This document shows positions 44,060 through 52,654 of a DNA stretch of 64,000 nt, piece after piece (the stretch's first letter is position 1; each line of letters begins with the position of its first letter). Under the pieces are notes generated by a model that had not been told where the DNA came from, made no database searches, and saw only the letters and a program-made list of their open reading frames with translations. The position numbers and the translations under genes are program-made. The stretch spans positions 434,001 to 498,000 of the forward strand of contig CP064991.1 of NCBI GenBank assembly GCA_016699895.1, read 5' to 3'. This DNA comes from Candidatus Saccharibacteria bacterium (GTDB lineage: Bacteria > Patescibacteriota > Saccharimonadia > Saccharimonadales > Saccharimonadaceae).

Positions 44060-44133
44060 TGGGGATTGGCCAAGCGGTAAGGCAACGGGTTCTGGTCCCG
44101 TGATCGGGGGTTCGAATCCCTCATCCCCAGCCA
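44060..44133 (+). tRNA. tRNA-Gln (CTG)
   Basis: Acceptor TGGGGAT/ATCCCCA, anticodon stem ACGGG/CCCGT with loop TTCTGGT (CUG), T loop TTCGAAT, discriminator G as usual for glutamine, encoded CCA. Confidence 0.95.
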
Positions 44134-44140
44134 TGAAAAT

Positions 44141-44167
44141 CGTCAGACCTTTTGGTCTGGCGTTTTT
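44141..44167 (+). terminator. Intrinsic terminator after tRNA-Gln
   Basis: Stem CGTCAGACC / GGTCTGGCG with loop TTTT, followed by TTTTT. Confidence 0.9.
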
Positions 44168-44374
44168 CATTGTCTCGCGGTCGGGATCCGAGCCGCCGAT
44201 GTTTTGCGCCAGCAAAACGTATCGGGGGTGCGGCGTAGCGTAGCGCGGAAAAATTAGCTTGCTCATTTTTCTAGCAAGCGGAGGAGGCTTTAGCCGATAT
44301 CCCTCATTATAGAAAAGAGAAGATTATTTTGTTGAGTTTTACATCTTTGAGAATCAAAGAGAGACAAAAAGTGT
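44168..44374. other. Intergenic region entering the AT-rich island
   Basis: About 200 bp with no gene. The first half is GC-rich; composition then shifts sharply to AT-rich at about 44290, marking the edge of the restriction-modification island. A small hairpin GCTTGCT/AGCAAGC is present at about 44253-44279. Confidence 0.5.
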
Positions 44375-44515
44375 TATAATAAGAGGGTCTTACTCTTAAT
44401 TGTCAGCCTGACCCCCATTTTATATGTGGTCGTCGTATACAAACGACACCGCATAAACGAAACGACGACAGTCGGGTTGTGAATTGGGAGTAAGACACCT
44501 TGCGGTGTCGTTTTT
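44375..44515 (+). promoter_or_regulatory. Structured leader with attenuator upstream of the restriction operon
   Basis: TATAAT with TGT upstream (44375-44380), then a transcript with a long-range stem GTCTTACTC (44387-44395) / GAGTAAGAC (44488-44496) continued by AATT/AATT and ACCC/GGGT, an apical hairpin CGTCGT/ACGACG, and finally the terminator GACACC-TTGC-GGTGTC-GTTTTT (44494-44515). The 3' strand of the long stem overlaps the 5' strand of the terminator, so the two compete. The restriction gene starts 30 bp later, so expression probably depends on termination control. A stand-alone ncRNA is the alternative. Confidence 0.65.
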
Positions 44516-44544
44516 AATTTCAGGCATCGCAAAAAGGCGACGCT

Positions 44545-45345
44545 ATGAATATATGGACTAAAAAGAGTATTGAACTTGCAACCCAACGCAATTATCTTGA
44601 TTTGCTTTATCGTGTTTATCCGATGTCCGTAAATCTCCGGCGAGAACTTCCCAATTCGACACTAAATAGCATAAGAACAGCATTCGATAACAGGGATGGC
44701 AATACTCTACTAAAAATCTTACTAAAACAAGAAGTATTCCCGATTAAAGATTCTTATGTTGCCTACCTAAAAAGAGACAGTTCATCTATTGACCGAAACC
44801 CAAGTACAGTGCAGAGACTTGTGGGTATGTTATATGAAATGGGCTTTGATGATATCATTGACCGCACAACAGTTCCAAAAGAAACAAATCGCCAGATTGG
44901 ACCATTGTTTAAGAACTGGATCAAGGCTGGAAGTCTTGGTGTTTCAGTCTTTACTAGCGTAACAGATTTTATAAATACACCCGAAAATGCAGTTTTTGAC
45001 GGTTCTGACGCTGCAATGGAAACTTTTGCTCGTAACCAACTAGGCTATGCACACCCAAAAGGCTTGGACTTTATTGCCAAATTCAACGGCAAGTATGTAA
45101 TCGCAGAAGCAAAGTTTCTATCAGACTTTGGTGGTCATCAAAACGCCCAATTCAATGACGCAATATCAACAATGCAGTCAAATTCAGCGATAACAAATAA
45201 AGAAGTGATAAAAATTGCTATTTTGGACGGTGTTTTGTATATCAAAGGCAACAACAAAATGCACAAAGCAATTACTACTGATTTTAGCGATAACGAAGTG
45301 ATTATATCGGCAGTTTTATTAAGAGATTATTTGTTCTCATTGTAG
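44545..45345 (+). CDS. Predicted type II restriction endonuclease (PD-(D/E)XK)
   Basis: 266 residues. GLDFIAKFNGKYVIAEAKF fits the D-x(n)-E-A-K catalytic pattern of PD-(D/E)XK nucleases (about residues 172-192). The N-terminal half is helical and charged and may recognise DNA. The adjacent gene encodes a DNA methyltransferase, which makes a type II R-M pair the best reading; a Tsp45I-like family is possible but I am not certain. The region is much more AT-rich than the rest of the window, indicating transfer. The weak Shine-Dalgarno AAGGCGA lies in a small hairpin. Confidence 0.75.
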   Translation: MNIWTKKSIELATQRNYLDLLYRVYPMSVNLRRELPNSTLNSIRTAFDNRDGNTLLKILLKQEVFPIKDSYVAYLKRDSSSIDRNPSTVQRLVGMLYEMGFDDIIDRTTVPKETNRQIGPLFKNWIKAGSLGVSVFTSVTDFINTPENAVFDGSDAAMETFARNQLGYAHPKGLDFIAKFNGKYVIAEAKFLSDFGGHQNAQFNDAISTMQSNSAITNKEVIKIAILDGVLYIKGNNKMHKAITTDFSDNEVIISAVLLRDYLFSL

Positions 45346-45351
45346 GTATTT

Positions 45352-46434
45352 ATGAATCTTGATTATGCGGGTAAAAAATCAGAAAAAGAGATATTAGCAA
45401 ATGCTAAATCTCTTAAAAGATCTGTTAAAAATACTGATAATTCATTACTGCTTAAAGGTGATAATTTCACAGCCCTGTCATCATTATTACCTAACTATAC
45501 TGGCAAAATTGACTTAATTTATATTGACCCGCCTTTCAATACGAATCAAACATTTACCGTTGAGGACGAACGAGTAAGTACAATTAGTCGTAAGAAAAAT
45601 GCAATTGTTGCGTACTCCGATCAAATGACACCGTCTGAGTACATCGAGTTTATGCGTGAACGCCTAATACTCTTGCGAGAATTACTTTCAGATAATGGCT
45701 CTATATACCTGCATATAGATACAAAGATGGGTCATTACGTCAAGATTATAATGGATGAGGTTTTTGGTATAGATAATTTTAAGAATGATATTACTAGAAT
45801 TAAATCAAACCCTAAAAACTTTATGCGTAAAGCATACGGCAACCAGAAAGACGTAATATATTTTTACGCAAAGAATAAAGATAAAAACATCTTTAATAAT
45901 GTAACTATTAAGCTTGATGAAAATGACAAAGCTAAGATGTTTAAGAAGGTTGATGAAAATGGGCGCAGATATAATACAGTTCCAGTACACGCACCGGGCG
46001 AAACTAACGGTAAAACTGGTAGTGAATGGCGCGGTATGTTTCCGCCAAGTGGCAGACACTGGCGAACAGACCCAAGAGAATTAGACAAACTAGACAACCT
46101 CGGTTTGATTGAGTGGTCAAAGAACGGCGTACCTCGAATCAAGAAGTTTGCAGACGAACATAAGGGTAAAAAGATGCAGGATATTTGGAATTATATTGAT
46201 CCAGCATACCCACTTTATCCAACCGAGAAAAATCTAAAAATGCTTGAAATGATAATTGAGCAATCATCACATGACGACTCTATTATTCTTGACTGTTTCG
46301 CTGGTAGCGGTTCAACGCTTTTGGCGGCACAAAATCTTGGTCGTAGATGGATTGGAATTGACCAATCAGATGTATCGCACAAAGTTATAAAGAAACGGTT
46401 TGACAAAATTGCTCACGAATACCTTGAGCTATAA
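45352..46434 (+). CDS. DNA methyltransferase (N6-adenine/N4-cytosine, beta class)
   Basis: 360 residues. Motif IV IDPPFNT occurs first (about residue 57), the target recognition part follows, and motif I DCFAGSGSTLLAA is near the C-terminus (about residue 318), the beta-class order used by site-specific DNA methyltransferases. It would protect host DNA from the nuclease encoded just upstream (6 bp gap). HWRTDP and PLYPTEKNLKMLE are typical of type III Mod-like and related enzymes. AT-rich codon use as in the whole island. Confidence 0.92.
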   Translation: MNLDYAGKKSEKEILANAKSLKRSVKNTDNSLLLKGDNFTALSSLLPNYTGKIDLIYIDPPFNTNQTFTVEDERVSTISRKKNAIVAYSDQMTPSEYIEFMRERLILLRELLSDNGSIYLHIDTKMGHYVKIIMDEVFGIDNFKNDITRIKSNPKNFMRKAYGNQKDVIYFYAKNKDKNIFNNVTIKLDENDKAKMFKKVDENGRRYNTVPVHAPGETNGKTGSEWRGMFPPSGRHWRTDPRELDKLDNLGLIEWSKNGVPRIKKFADEHKGKKMQDIWNYIDPAYPLYPTEKNLKMLEMIIEQSSHDDSIILDCFAGSGSTLLAAQNLGRRWIGIDQSDVSHKVIKKRFDKIAHEYLEL

Positions 46435-46439
46435 CTTGA

Positions 46440-46445
46440 TATAAT
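46440..46445 (+). promoter_or_regulatory. -10 box (TATAAT) for the HEPN gene
   Basis: TATAAT ends 6 nt before ATG 46452, giving the HEPN gene its own apparently leaderless promoter inside the restriction island. Confidence 0.6.
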
Positions 46446-46451
46446 GGAACT

Positions 46452-46967
46452 ATGAGCAAACGACTTCCGAGAGGCGTTAAAGAATTATTAGACAAGTCTA
46501 TTGATTCTGCCACACAAGCGATATCGACATATAATGACCCTAGAAGCTCATTTAGAACTGGTAACTTTACGGTTTTGATGATTATTGCTTGGACTGCCAT
46601 AACACACGCCTATCTTGAGCGTAAAAAAGTGAACTATTTTTATAAAGAAAAGAATGGCAGATACAAGAAGATTGACGGCGATAAAAAGGCGTGGGAATTA
46701 TCAAAATCTGTAACAGAAATTTTTGATGAAACTGACCCTATTCGTAAAAATATTGAACTTTTCGTGAAACTACGCAATAAGATTGAACATCGCAATCTAC
46801 CAGCTCTTGATAAAGAGCTGGTAGGCGAAAGCCAAGCGTTAGTCTTAAACTTCGAGGACTGGCTAGTTAAGGAATTCGGCGAACAATATGCTCTGATTGA
46901 TACTCTTTTTTGTACCAATACAACTTTCAAGGTCGTTAAAGAGGGTTCTGCCCGTCAGCAAAGATGA
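46452..46967 (+). CDS. DUF3644/HEPN-like protein, N-terminal part (frameshift)
   Basis: Residues 108-113 read RNKIEH, the R-N-x3-H motif of HEPN RNases, inside FVKLRNKIEHRNLP. Downstream LVLNFEDWLVKEFGEQYAL matches the DUF3644 type. After DTL the frame hits the T6 run at 46906-46911 and ends with an unrelated tail. With five T instead of six, translation continues DTLFVPIQLS into the next frame, giving one protein of about 326 residues. HEPN proteins are RNases common in abortive-infection and toxin systems. The setting beside an R-M pair suggests antiphage defence. Confidence 0.75.
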   Translation: MSKRLPRGVKELLDKSIDSATQAISTYNDPRSSFRTGNFTVLMIIAWTAITHAYLERKKVNYFYKEKNGRYKKIDGDKKAWELSKSVTEIFDETDPIRKNIELFVKLRNKIEHRNLPALDKELVGESQALVLNFEDWLVKEFGEQYALIDTLFCTNTTFKVVKEGSARQQR

Positions 46968-47433
46968 AAAATCCGTAATAAGTTTCGTTAAGGATTATCG
47001 TGGACTGCTTGAAGCAGAAGTAGAAAATTCACAAAAATACTCATTCAAGGCTTACCTGATACCGAAGATTGGAAATTATCGCTCGTCATCGGACTTAGCA
47101 ATAGAATTTGTTAAGTACGACTCAGATAACCCACAAGAAATGGAGAAATATGACAAGGCGGTTGTTGCAATAAAAGAGAAACAGGTGCCAGTGGCTAATG
47201 TCAATTTTCTAAAACCAAGTATGGTTTTAGAAAAGTTGAAAGAACAGGGCTACATAAAAACAATGAATTGGCATACAGATATGTGGCATAAGTATAAAGT
47301 AAGACCAGCGAATAACGCAACGAACAAATCCAACTGCAAATCAGAGTATTGTGTGTATGACAAGCCACATAAAGATTATCTATATACAGACGCTTGGGTT
47401 CAAAACTTAATTGAAAAAGAACTAAACAAATAA
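46912..47433 (+). CDS. DUF3644/HEPN-like protein, C-terminal part (frameshift)
   Basis: Continues the HEPN protein after the T6 tract: VPIQLSRSLKRVLPVSKDE, then a domain with YSFKAYLIPKIGN and MNWHTDMWHKYKVRP, ending with CKSEYCVYDKPHKDYLYT. The segment KYKVRPANN followed by the C-terminal lysine-rich part resembles the DUF3644 end that may bind nucleic acid. It has no start or Shine-Dalgarno of its own, so it is not an independent gene. Confidence 0.7.
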   Translation, partial: VPIQLSRSLKRVLPVSKDEKSVISFVKDYRGLLEAEVENSQKYSFKAYLIPKIGNYRSSSDLAIEFVKYDSDNPQEMEKYDKAVVAIKEKQVPVANVNFLKPSMVLEKLKEQGYIKTMNWHTDMWHKYKVRPANNATNKSNCKSEYCVYDKPHKDYLYTDAWVQNLIEKELNK

Positions 47434-47566
47434 ACTTTCAACATCTGCCGTAGACACCGGCTTTGCCGTTCAGAGCTGCGCAAGGGCTTTTTGTCGCATC
47501 GGGAAGATGCGTTCAGACAGCTCTTTGAAAAGTATTGATTGATAGCAGTGTTGTATAATAATAACT

Positions 47567-48610
47567 ATGAGATACCACATCAAGCTATCCAAACTGCAAA
47601 AAGGCGACAAGGTCGCAATCATATCTCCATCGGCTGGTCTACCGGGATTATTTCCCTGGGTGCAGGATTTGGGTTTGGAGCGCCTCCGTACGGTTTTCGA
47701 GCTCGAGCCTGTTGAATATCCGACCACGAGGCAAATGGGTTCATCGCTCGAGGATCGGGCGAGGGATGTCATGGCGGCGTTTGGTGATCCCGAAATCAAA
47801 GCGGTTTTCGCCTCTATAGGTGGTAATGATCAGATAAAGTTGATTAAATATCTCGACCCGCAAATATTCATTGACAACCCGAAACCGTTTTTCGGGTTTA
47901 GCGATAATACTCATCTGCATAATTTTTTGTGGAACCTGGGCATGCCGTCATATTACGGTGGCGGCATCATGAACCAGTTTGGCATGAACGTCAAGATGTT
48001 CGACATGACCGTCAATTCTATCAAACATGCTCTATTTGATGAGGGCGAGTTTGAGATGGAGGTCGCTAGCGAATATAACGACGAAGGCCTAGATTGGTCG
48101 GTCGAGAGTAATCTATCAAAACAACGTAAATTAGAGCCGAATGACGGTTTGATTTGGGACGGCGACAAGGATGCTGAGGGTATATTATGGGGTGGTTGTG
48201 TCGAGAGCTTGATCGTTCAATCTAGTACGGGGAAGTATTTGCCAATGGACGAAGACATAGACGGCGCAATCCTGGTGATCGAAACTGCCGAGGATATACC
48301 CGAGCATTGGATCATTGAATATTTGCTAACGGGTTTTGGCGAACGCGGTTGGTTTGACAAGTTCCAAGCGGTGTTAGTTGGGCGACCAAAAGCTTGGGAG
48401 TTTAATAAACAAAATGATACTGAAACGAAAGCTGCCTATCGGCAAAAGCAGCGAGAGACTGTCGTTAAAACAATTCGTGAATACAATACAGCCATACCAA
48501 TCGTTCAAAACGTCGATTTTGGACACACCGACCCACAGATTGTTTTGCCACTCGGCCGCAAAGCCGTAGTTTCACCAGCGAACAATACGATCAAGCTGAA
48601 TTATTCGTGA
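47567..48610 (+). CDS. S66-family peptidase (LD-carboxypeptidase / MccF-like)
   Basis: 347 residues. KGDKVAIISPSAGLPG at the start, FASIGGNDQIKLIKYLD, and FFGFSDNTHLHNFLWN with the catalytic serine region of family S66 (the S in GYSD-type loops), then WGGCVESL and a C-terminal part with PIVQNVDFGHTDP holding the His. LD-carboxypeptidases trim murein tetrapeptides; MccF relatives inactivate microcin C. The length and the GHTDP motif suit either. TATAAT ends 7 nt before the ATG (leaderless). Confidence 0.85.
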   Translation: MRYHIKLSKLQKGDKVAIISPSAGLPGLFPWVQDLGLERLRTVFELEPVEYPTTRQMGSSLEDRARDVMAAFGDPEIKAVFASIGGNDQIKLIKYLDPQIFIDNPKPFFGFSDNTHLHNFLWNLGMPSYYGGGIMNQFGMNVKMFDMTVNSIKHALFDEGEFEMEVASEYNDEGLDWSVESNLSKQRKLEPNDGLIWDGDKDAEGILWGGCVESLIVQSSTGKYLPMDEDIDGAILVIETAEDIPEHWIIEYLLTGFGERGWFDKFQAVLVGRPKAWEFNKQNDTETKAAYRQKQRETVVKTIREYNTAIPIVQNVDFGHTDPQIVLPLGRKAVVSPANNTIKLNYS

Positions 48611-48652
48611 TCATTTACAAAATGTATTTAATATGATACAATATAAAACTAT

Positions 48653-50827
48653 ATGAAAGATGTGGCGTTCAATAATATGGCGAGCAATAACTCCAGTACT
48701 TTTGTACGTTGATCAAGCGCTAATCTTAGGAAATTAGGAGAGGCAAATACTCTACTTTTTGATCTCGATGATACGATGGCAGTCTATCGGGCCGCTTTCG
48801 TTCAGAAATGCTTATATCTTACGATAAAGGATCATATTTATGCTATACCAGATAAGGATGCGGTAGAGCAGTCGGTATTACTTCATCAAAATATGCATGA
48901 TGGAGGCAAGCAAAAGCGTGTGCTTGCAGGTATGATTAATCCCACCGATACGCGTAGCTTCTGGGAAGGGTTTAGTGATTATCTGCATAGAGATATTCAA
49001 CCCGAGGATGTCAGTTTTGATCCGTCTCTCGTAAGATTGATTAATTTTGCGGCTCGCAATAATATCAATGTTGGCGTTATTAGTAATTCGACACCTACTG
49101 CAGGAGGGCGAGTATTATCTATTCTCGACGATAGGACAGGCATAGATTTGCGTAACAGCGCCTCGTTTCTAGGGACCGGCACAAATCGTAAACCCAAGGC
49201 CGATGCACTTCAGGCGTATCAAGAGGAAACAGGGCAGTTTGTTGATGCAGGGCATTCTGCCTATGTGGGGAACGCAGTTTCGGACCTGCTGTTTGCTAGA
49301 AATACAGGAATGGTTCCGGTGCTAATAGACTACACTGACTCATCGAGAGATATAAGTGAGACTCCTCAGGGTGCTCAACTTATCAGTGACAGTGTTGTTA
49401 CGGGCTGTTTTAGCGCCTTGAAGAATCACATAGAACGCATGCGCCCACATTATCGCCGTCCAGTGAGTTTTAGCGTCGAAAAGGCATTGACGACTGGTAA
49501 TGAACGGTGTGTTAATCGTAAAGATATTACACTTGAGCCGTCTGATGAGACGATGTATCATATTGTTAACGATGCTACATCGGAAGTGATGAGTTATGTA
49601 CCAGAAATATGGCAGTCATTCCATGATCGCTTTAGTGGTAGCGACGAGTTCTCAGTTGCTGATATCGACGGGTATGCGCAGCTTATAAGCGAAGCAAGCG
49701 GTGCTTACGCTCTACCTCCTATTGATAGTATAAATAACCCTAATATCCGATCATACTATACGCAGAATCGTGTGCGTAAGGAAGGTAACTACGTATTTGG
49801 CCGTGGCGCAGCTTATTATAGACAATATATCCCCGAGTTAAAGGGTAATTTTTCTGCGCAACTTGACATGGTTGAAGGTGAGATAAGAGATGCAATTGAT
49901 ACACTTGAGAGTAGCGTTCCCTCGTCAGAAGCAGAGCATCTTGCGGTCTTGGGCGTAGAAGATAATTTAAGAGGCAATTTCCTCGCTACTTATCTTTCAG
50001 CTATTAACGTCATGCGAGACGACCCGTTGTCTACGAATATTGACACAATTATACGTCTGTCCGAGCAGCTTCGTAGTGGATATCAGAGGGCGCTTGAGTT
50101 GCAATATTCTCACATGCTTGGTTTGCCATATGATCGTCATGAACTAATACGTGCAATACGTGAAGAGGTATCTGTATTGGCGGAGTATCGTCAGGTATAT
50201 TCCAATGCTAGTATTCATCCAAAGTTTAAATCTCCAGAGATTGACGATCCTCTTGTGATTGCTGCGCGTGCAAATTATCTATGTGATCAATATCCAGAGA
50301 CGGACTCACTAGTTGGTCTTACGAGTGGTGGTGTCGAGCTGTCGGAAGTGGCGCGTCTGCTATATGGAGTGCGAGGAAAACTTGTTTCCTCTGTTCACTA
50401 TCCTATCTCGGTACACAATGGGCAAACGATGTGGTCTAAAGATAAAACGCCAGGAGGTAACCAGACTGCGATTGATCAGATTATCGATATCGAAAGTCTT
50501 GCCGGCAAGCATGTCGTTGTATGCGAAGATAATTCGAACAGTGGTCAGACACTCGCTCGTGTTGTCGATAGAATTAATAGTTATGACGCCGCCTCGGTCC
50601 ATTTTGCGGTTGTTGAAATTGATCCAACACGTATCATCATGCATTTCGTACAGCAGAAAGCGGGAGCTAAACATCACATTGGCGAGGCTGCGGATCGAGT
50701 TCGCCCGATAGCAAATTATCACCATCCTGATTTTCGAGGTGCGGTACGTATCGTAAAAATGGTACCTCAAGACAATAGTATGACAAAACTTATTGCGCAA
50801 GATACGGCCAATCGCGGTATAATATAG
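48653..50827 (+). CDS. HAD hydrolase-phosphoribosyltransferase fusion, with an in-frame TGA near the 5' end
   Basis: The HAD motif LLFDLDDTM begins upstream of the first usable ATG (48776), so the gene must start earlier. An ATG at 48653 lies in frame, a few bases after a TACAAT/TATAAA stretch, but TGA at 48710 interrupts it after 19 codons. From 48713 the frame is open to 50827. HAD domain: DLDDT, GVISNSTPTAGG, KPKADALQ, YVGNAVSDLLFA. A helical middle part (about 250-450) is unassigned. The C-terminal PRTase has a PRPP loop VVVCEDNSNSGQT in place of the usual DD-x-x-TG. Founder of a four-gene cluster with SIS, kinase and HIT genes; substrate unknown. Confidence 0.7.
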
Positions 50828-50831
50828 AGTA

Positions 50832-51809
50832 ATGAACGATTCAACGAAAAATTACCTCCAATTAGTTTCAACTATCGATGATTACACTAGGGCTATTGAT
50901 ATTTCTCCTGACCAGCGCGATCGGTTTATTGCTACGGTTAGGCGTAGCCGAAAAATCATTGTTACTGGCACGGGGACTTCTTTGCCGACGGCGCAGTATC
51001 TCGCAGATCGGTTGAGGCGACAATTTCCGGAGAAGCCAGTATATTTCCTGCCAACAGGCAAAGCCATTCGGGAGATCGACCATCTAGAATCAGACGACCT
51101 CGTTATTATCATCAGTTATGGTCTCAACCGAGCAGATTCTCTAATAATGCTAAACAAGGCAATCGATCGATGTGCAGTTGTGACGCTATCGGGTAATCCC
51201 GAATTGGATCTAGGGGATAATCAAAACATCGTTATTCCTCCAGATAGAGAGAAAATCTTTTGTCGCCCCATTAGTCCCTTGACAACGCTGATGGCGATAG
51301 AGTATTTGTGTGGTGGTACAAAATCCGCCTCAGGCGTGATCGATAGCGTCGGTATTCACGAAGATCTATGCCGGTGGATAGATCCAAAAAAACAAACTAT
51401 CATTTTGTATACCGCAGGTGTTTCGTATGCTGCTGAGTTGTGGGGCATCGTGCTGAGAGAGGGCGCTGGCATGAATGTTTCAACCAAGGATGTAGAAAAC
51501 TATTCGCACGGCTATTATGGTCCAGATACGGCCCATCTCGGTGATAGGCAATATATCATCTTGACTAGTGATAGCCGAGAAGATACTAGAGATCTTGATA
51601 GGGCAAAGGGGCTTTATTCGATCGACAATTTCAACAGTTATATCGTTGTTGCAAAGGGCGATACCTACCAGGCAAACGCACAGCTCTTTCGTGAAGCAAC
51701 AGAGGTAGTATCGCGAATCCTCGTTGATACAGGCTATGACATGTACGGACCTAACGGAATGGACAATAATCGGAGATACCATGAATACGAGCATTTCACC
51801 GATTATTGA
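50832..51809 (+). CDS. SIS-domain protein (phosphosugar isomerase/binding)
   Basis: 325 residues with two SIS repeats. First: IVTGTGTSLPTAQYLADRL and ESDDLVIIISYGLNRADSLIML (about residues 37-110). Second: IILYTAGVSYAAELWGIVLREG with ENYSHGYYGPD (about 195-245). This resembles the isomerase half of GlmS-like or AgaS-type enzymes that bind phosphosugars. TATAAT (50818-50823) ends 8 nt before the ATG even though the gene follows the HAD-PRTase by only 4 bp. The end overlaps the kinase start by 29 bp. Confidence 0.8.
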   Translation: MNDSTKNYLQLVSTIDDYTRAIDISPDQRDRFIATVRRSRKIIVTGTGTSLPTAQYLADRLRRQFPEKPVYFLPTGKAIREIDHLESDDLVIIISYGLNRADSLIMLNKAIDRCAVVTLSGNPELDLGDNQNIVIPPDREKIFCRPISPLTTLMAIEYLCGGTKSASGVIDSVGIHEDLCRWIDPKKQTIILYTAGVSYAAELWGIVLREGAGMNVSTKDVENYSHGYYGPDTAHLGDRQYIILTSDSREDTRDLDRAKGLYSIDNFNSYIVVAKGDTYQANAQLFREATEVVSRILVDTGYDMYGPNGMDNNRRYHEYEHFTDY

Positions 51810-52608
51810 GGCTATTACTAAATCCGAGAAAGCTACCTATATCGTGGGTATTGCGGGTGGTTCCGCGAGTGGCAAGAGCTGGACGAGCAATAGTTTGCGT
51901 GATCGGTTGCTACGGGCTGGTTATCAGGTTGCGATATTGCACCTCGATGATTTTGCACTGGGTAAAGAGTTTGCGCACCGAAAAACATCTCCCTATAAAT
52001 GGGATGACCCTGATAATTATCGTCTAAACGAGGCATTTTTGGTCCTGCAGGACTTACTAGCCGGTAGAGAGCGCCAGTACTTGGCATATACTCTAGAGGC
52101 GCATCGCCCTGTACAGTCTACGCAGTTAGCATGGGCGCAGCCTGACAATCCGACGGGGCGACGAATAGTTGTCATCGAGGGACTGTTCCCATGGTCCGGG
52201 GCTTTTAACGAAATAGTGGATCTCAAGGTATTTCTCGATAGCAATTTCTTTCGCCGATTTGTTTTGCGTCTCTATAGGAATGTTATGGTGCAACAGGTCG
52301 TGTCATTTGAAAAAGTCGCCGAACAATATTTTAGCTTTGTGAAACGAGCTCATTTTGACCTATTGATGCCGCAAAAGGATACGGCAGATATCGTGATAAC
52401 AAATGACATTGATTTGGGGCAGACGTTGACTGGGTTAGCAGTTTTACCCGATGGAGACACTCCAGCGCAGAGTATTTATCGTGATGCCGATCTATTTATC
52501 GGCTATAGACGAAATGAGACTGGTATAGAATTGGAAATTTGTGTCGATGGCAAGCCTGTCATGCGCGGAGTCGTTTCAGAGAAGATATTAGCAAGTATTC
52601 TGCATTAG
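51781..52608 (+). CDS. P-loop kinase (uridine kinase/phosphoribulokinase-like)
   Basis: 275 residues from ATG 51781, chosen because CGGAG lies 5-9 bp upstream; the frame is open further but overlaps the SIS gene. Walker A GIAGGSASGKSWTSN (about residues 24-38), LHLDDFALGKE, KWDDPDNYRLNEAF and VIEGLFPWSG match the uridine kinase/pantothenate kinase/PRK superfamily. It likely phosphorylates a nucleoside or sugar used by the neighbouring SIS and PRTase proteins. Overlaps the SIS gene, so translation is coupled. Confidence 0.82.
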   Translation: MNTSISPIIEAITKSEKATYIVGIAGGSASGKSWTSNSLRDRLLRAGYQVAILHLDDFALGKEFAHRKTSPYKWDDPDNYRLNEAFLVLQDLLAGRERQYLAYTLEAHRPVQSTQLAWAQPDNPTGRRIVVIEGLFPWSGAFNEIVDLKVFLDSNFFRRFVLRLYRNVMVQQVVSFEKVAEQYFSFVKRAHFDLLMPQKDTADIVITNDIDLGQTLTGLAVLPDGDTPAQSIYRDADLFIGYRRNETGIELEICVDGKPVMRGVVSEKILASILH

Positions 52609-52654
52609 AATACCAAATCATTTACAAAACATAACTAATATGCTATAATAGTGG

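Noticed and set aside
43861..44133. Direct repeats resembling the start of a CRISPR array
   Set aside because: Only two copies, 66 bp long, and they contain tRNA-Gln sequence; no cas genes nearby.
44048..44266. Minus-strand ORF GDEGFEPPITGPEPVALP...
   Set aside because: A translated antisense tRNA-Gln, a common annotation artefact.
48710..48712. UGA recoded as glycine, as in SR1/Gracilibacteria
   Set aside because: Several intact genes here end cleanly in TGA (for example 25032-25034 and 43532-43534), so genome-wide recoding is not supported.
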